A DNA stretch of 64,000 bases, taken from NCBI RefSeq assembly GCF_000382705.1, contig NZ_ARQE01000001.1, positions 415,551 to 479,550 of the forward strand, given 5' to 3'. Of this stretch, positions 63,183 through 64,000 are shown in pieces (positions within the stretch are counted from its first letter, which is position 1; each line of letters starts with the position of its first letter). The position numbers and the translations under genes were made by a program. Source of the stretch: Aureimonas ureilytica DSM 18598 = NBRC 106430. Its GTDB lineage: Bacteria > Pseudomonadota > Alphaproteobacteria > Rhizobiales > Rhizobiaceae. The notes beneath the pieces were generated by a model that had not been told where the DNA came from, did not search any database, and worked only from the letters and a program-made list of their open reading frames with translations.

Positions 63183-63205
63183 GGCGTTTCTAGCATGGAA
63201 ACGCC
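63183..63205. promoter_or_regulatory. inverted repeat between araC-type gene and MFS exporter
   Basis: GGCGTTTC and GAAACGCC form an 8-bp inverted repeat with a seven-base spacer, four bases before the AraC-type start and 58 bases before the MFS start. The location fits an operator used by the AraC regulator, or a leader hairpin. Confidence 0.5.
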
Positions 63206-63262
63206 AAGGCTGCGAGCGTAGGTTCGCGCCATCTTGCACTGCATCATTCTCGGAGGACGTCG

Positions 63263-64000
63263 ATGTCCGACACGATCTGCACTCCCCCGCCGCTCTCGGC
63301 GGACCTCGGCTCCGGTGACGAGGCGGAAAGCCGGGCGGCCTGGCCCGCGGTCTTCTCGCTGTCCTTCGGCGTCTTCGGCCTCGTGACGTCGGAATTCCTG
63401 CCGGTCAGCCTGCTGACGCCGATGGCCGCCGATCTCGGCGTCTCCAACGGCGCGGTGGGGCAGGCGATCACGGCGACCGCCGTGGTGGCCGCCTTTGCCG
63501 GCCCGCTTCTGGTTCTCGGCTCCGGCCGGCTCGACCGGCGCACCATCCTCTTCGCCCTGATGGCGCTCCTGATCGTCTCCGGCATCATGGCGGGTCTGGC
63601 GACCAGCATCACCATGCTTCTCGTCGCGCGCGGGCTTCTCGGCTTCGCGCTCGGCGGCTACTGGGCGATGATGACGGCGCTGGCGCTGCGCCTCGTGCCC
63701 TCCTCGCAAGTGCCACGGGCCATGTCGATCATCATCATGGGCGTCTCGGTCGCCACCGTCTTCGCCGCGCCCCTCGGCTCGGCACTCGGCGATCTCTGGG
63801 GCTGGCGCGCGACCTTCATCGCCGCGTCCGGCATCGGCACGGCCGCGCTCCTCGTGCAGATCGCGACGCTTCCCTCCATGCCCTCGGCTCGGGCGCCCGG
63901 CCTCGCCGCCTTCGGCGCCGCCCTGTCGCGCCGCGCCGTGGTGATCGGCCTCGCCACCGTGGTGATCGTGGTCTCCGGCCATTTCGCCGGCTTCACCTTC
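63263..64000 (+). CDS. MFS (DHA1) exporter, truncated at the right window edge
   Basis: ATG 63263 (after CGGAGGA) opens a frame that runs to the window end without a stop; the visible 246 residues are the N-terminal half of a 12-helix DHA1 major facilitator. AVFSLSFGVFGLVTSEFLPVSLLTPMAADLGVSNGAVGQAI and GSGRLDRRTILFALM (motif A) place it near the sugar-efflux/purine-efflux (AraJ, PbuE, YdhP) group. RGLLGFALGGYWAMM is the motif B region. It is divergent from the AraC gene, which likely controls it. The substrate is unknown; family members export arabinose-like sugars, purines or drugs. Confidence 0.85.
   Translation, partial: MSDTICTPPPLSADLGSGDEAESRAAWPAVFSLSFGVFGLVTSEFLPVSLLTPMAADLGVSNGAVGQAITATAVVAAFAGPLLVLGSGRLDRRTILFALMALLIVSGIMAGLATSITMLLVARGLLGFALGGYWAMMTALALRLVPSSQVPRAMSIIIMGVSVATVFAAPLGSALGDLWGWRATFIAASGIGTAALLVQIATLPSMPSARAPGLAAFGAALSRRAVVIGLATVVIVVSGHFAGFTF

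Overview
The window is high-GC, gene-dense DNA from an alphaproteobacterium, most likely of the order Hyphomicrobiales (Rhizobiales). The evidence is the regulatory set rather than any marker rRNA: a Mur-type Fur protein divergent from mntH, a TGA-N9-TCA iron-responsive (RirA-type) motif at a siderophore uptake operon, an alphaproteobacterial SOS box (GAAC-N7-GAAC) in front of imuA-imuB-dnaE2, an OhrR/Ohr pair, a Zur-type palindrome at a zigA-like gene, and the murA/infA/maf/yacG neighbourhood. An Aurantimonadaceae-like genome is a guess. No rRNA, tRNA, CRISPR array, phage or intact insertion sequence was found; the region reads as ordinary chromosome.

Layout. 1-3480: end of a diguanylate cyclase, a small lipoprotein, a TraB/GumN protein and xerC. 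3774-9095: OsmC, the Mur/MntH manganese pair, aspartate-semialdehyde dehydrogenase, a Zur-box-controlled zinc GTPase and a 41-residue peptide gene. 9312-15616: an MHS transporter, then leuB and leuD separated by a chemoreceptor, with a decayed ridA behind leuD. 15756-19812: ohrR-ohr, a 17-bp tandem repeat, a tightly overlapping four-gene set (CitE-like lyase, DUF1737, a heptad-repeat protein, a DUF2459 protein) and a Uma2-like nuclease. 19840-26805: a small zincin and the SOS mutagenesis cassette imuA-imuB-dnaE2.

26822-36616: hisC, a non-coding gap, a DUF2269/SDR pair, then a caa3-type cytochrome oxidase operon (lipoprotein subunit II with fused cytochrome c, fused subunits I+III, a small membrane protein, CtaG and a tri-haem cytochrome). 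36672-44140: a PLP dehydratase, an N-acetylglucosamine-kinase-like protein, glutathione-dependent formaldehyde oxidation (adhC, fghA, with a GNAT gene between), gnd and a PQQ-type sugar dehydrogenase. 44196-47981: fhuDBC hydroxamate siderophore uptake. 48113-55781: a second chemoreceptor, a second diguanylate cyclase, a MarR/EmrB/EmrA efflux operon and a SelW-like protein. 55892-59463: envelope and stress genes including an ECF sigma/anti-sigma pair beside a fasciclin protein. 59654-64000: murA-infA-maf-yacG and an AraC regulator divergent from an MFS exporter cut by the window edge.

Two themes stand out. Metal and oxidant homeostasis is represented by four separate regulators or operators (Mur, Zur, RirA-type, OhrR). 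The best candidate for something undescribed is a dispersed palindromic element of about 160 bp with two copies here (34097-34260 and 58308-58468). The copies share a core but have different terminal arms, each of which still pairs with its own partner. That pattern suggests conserved folding and not mere sequence conservation.
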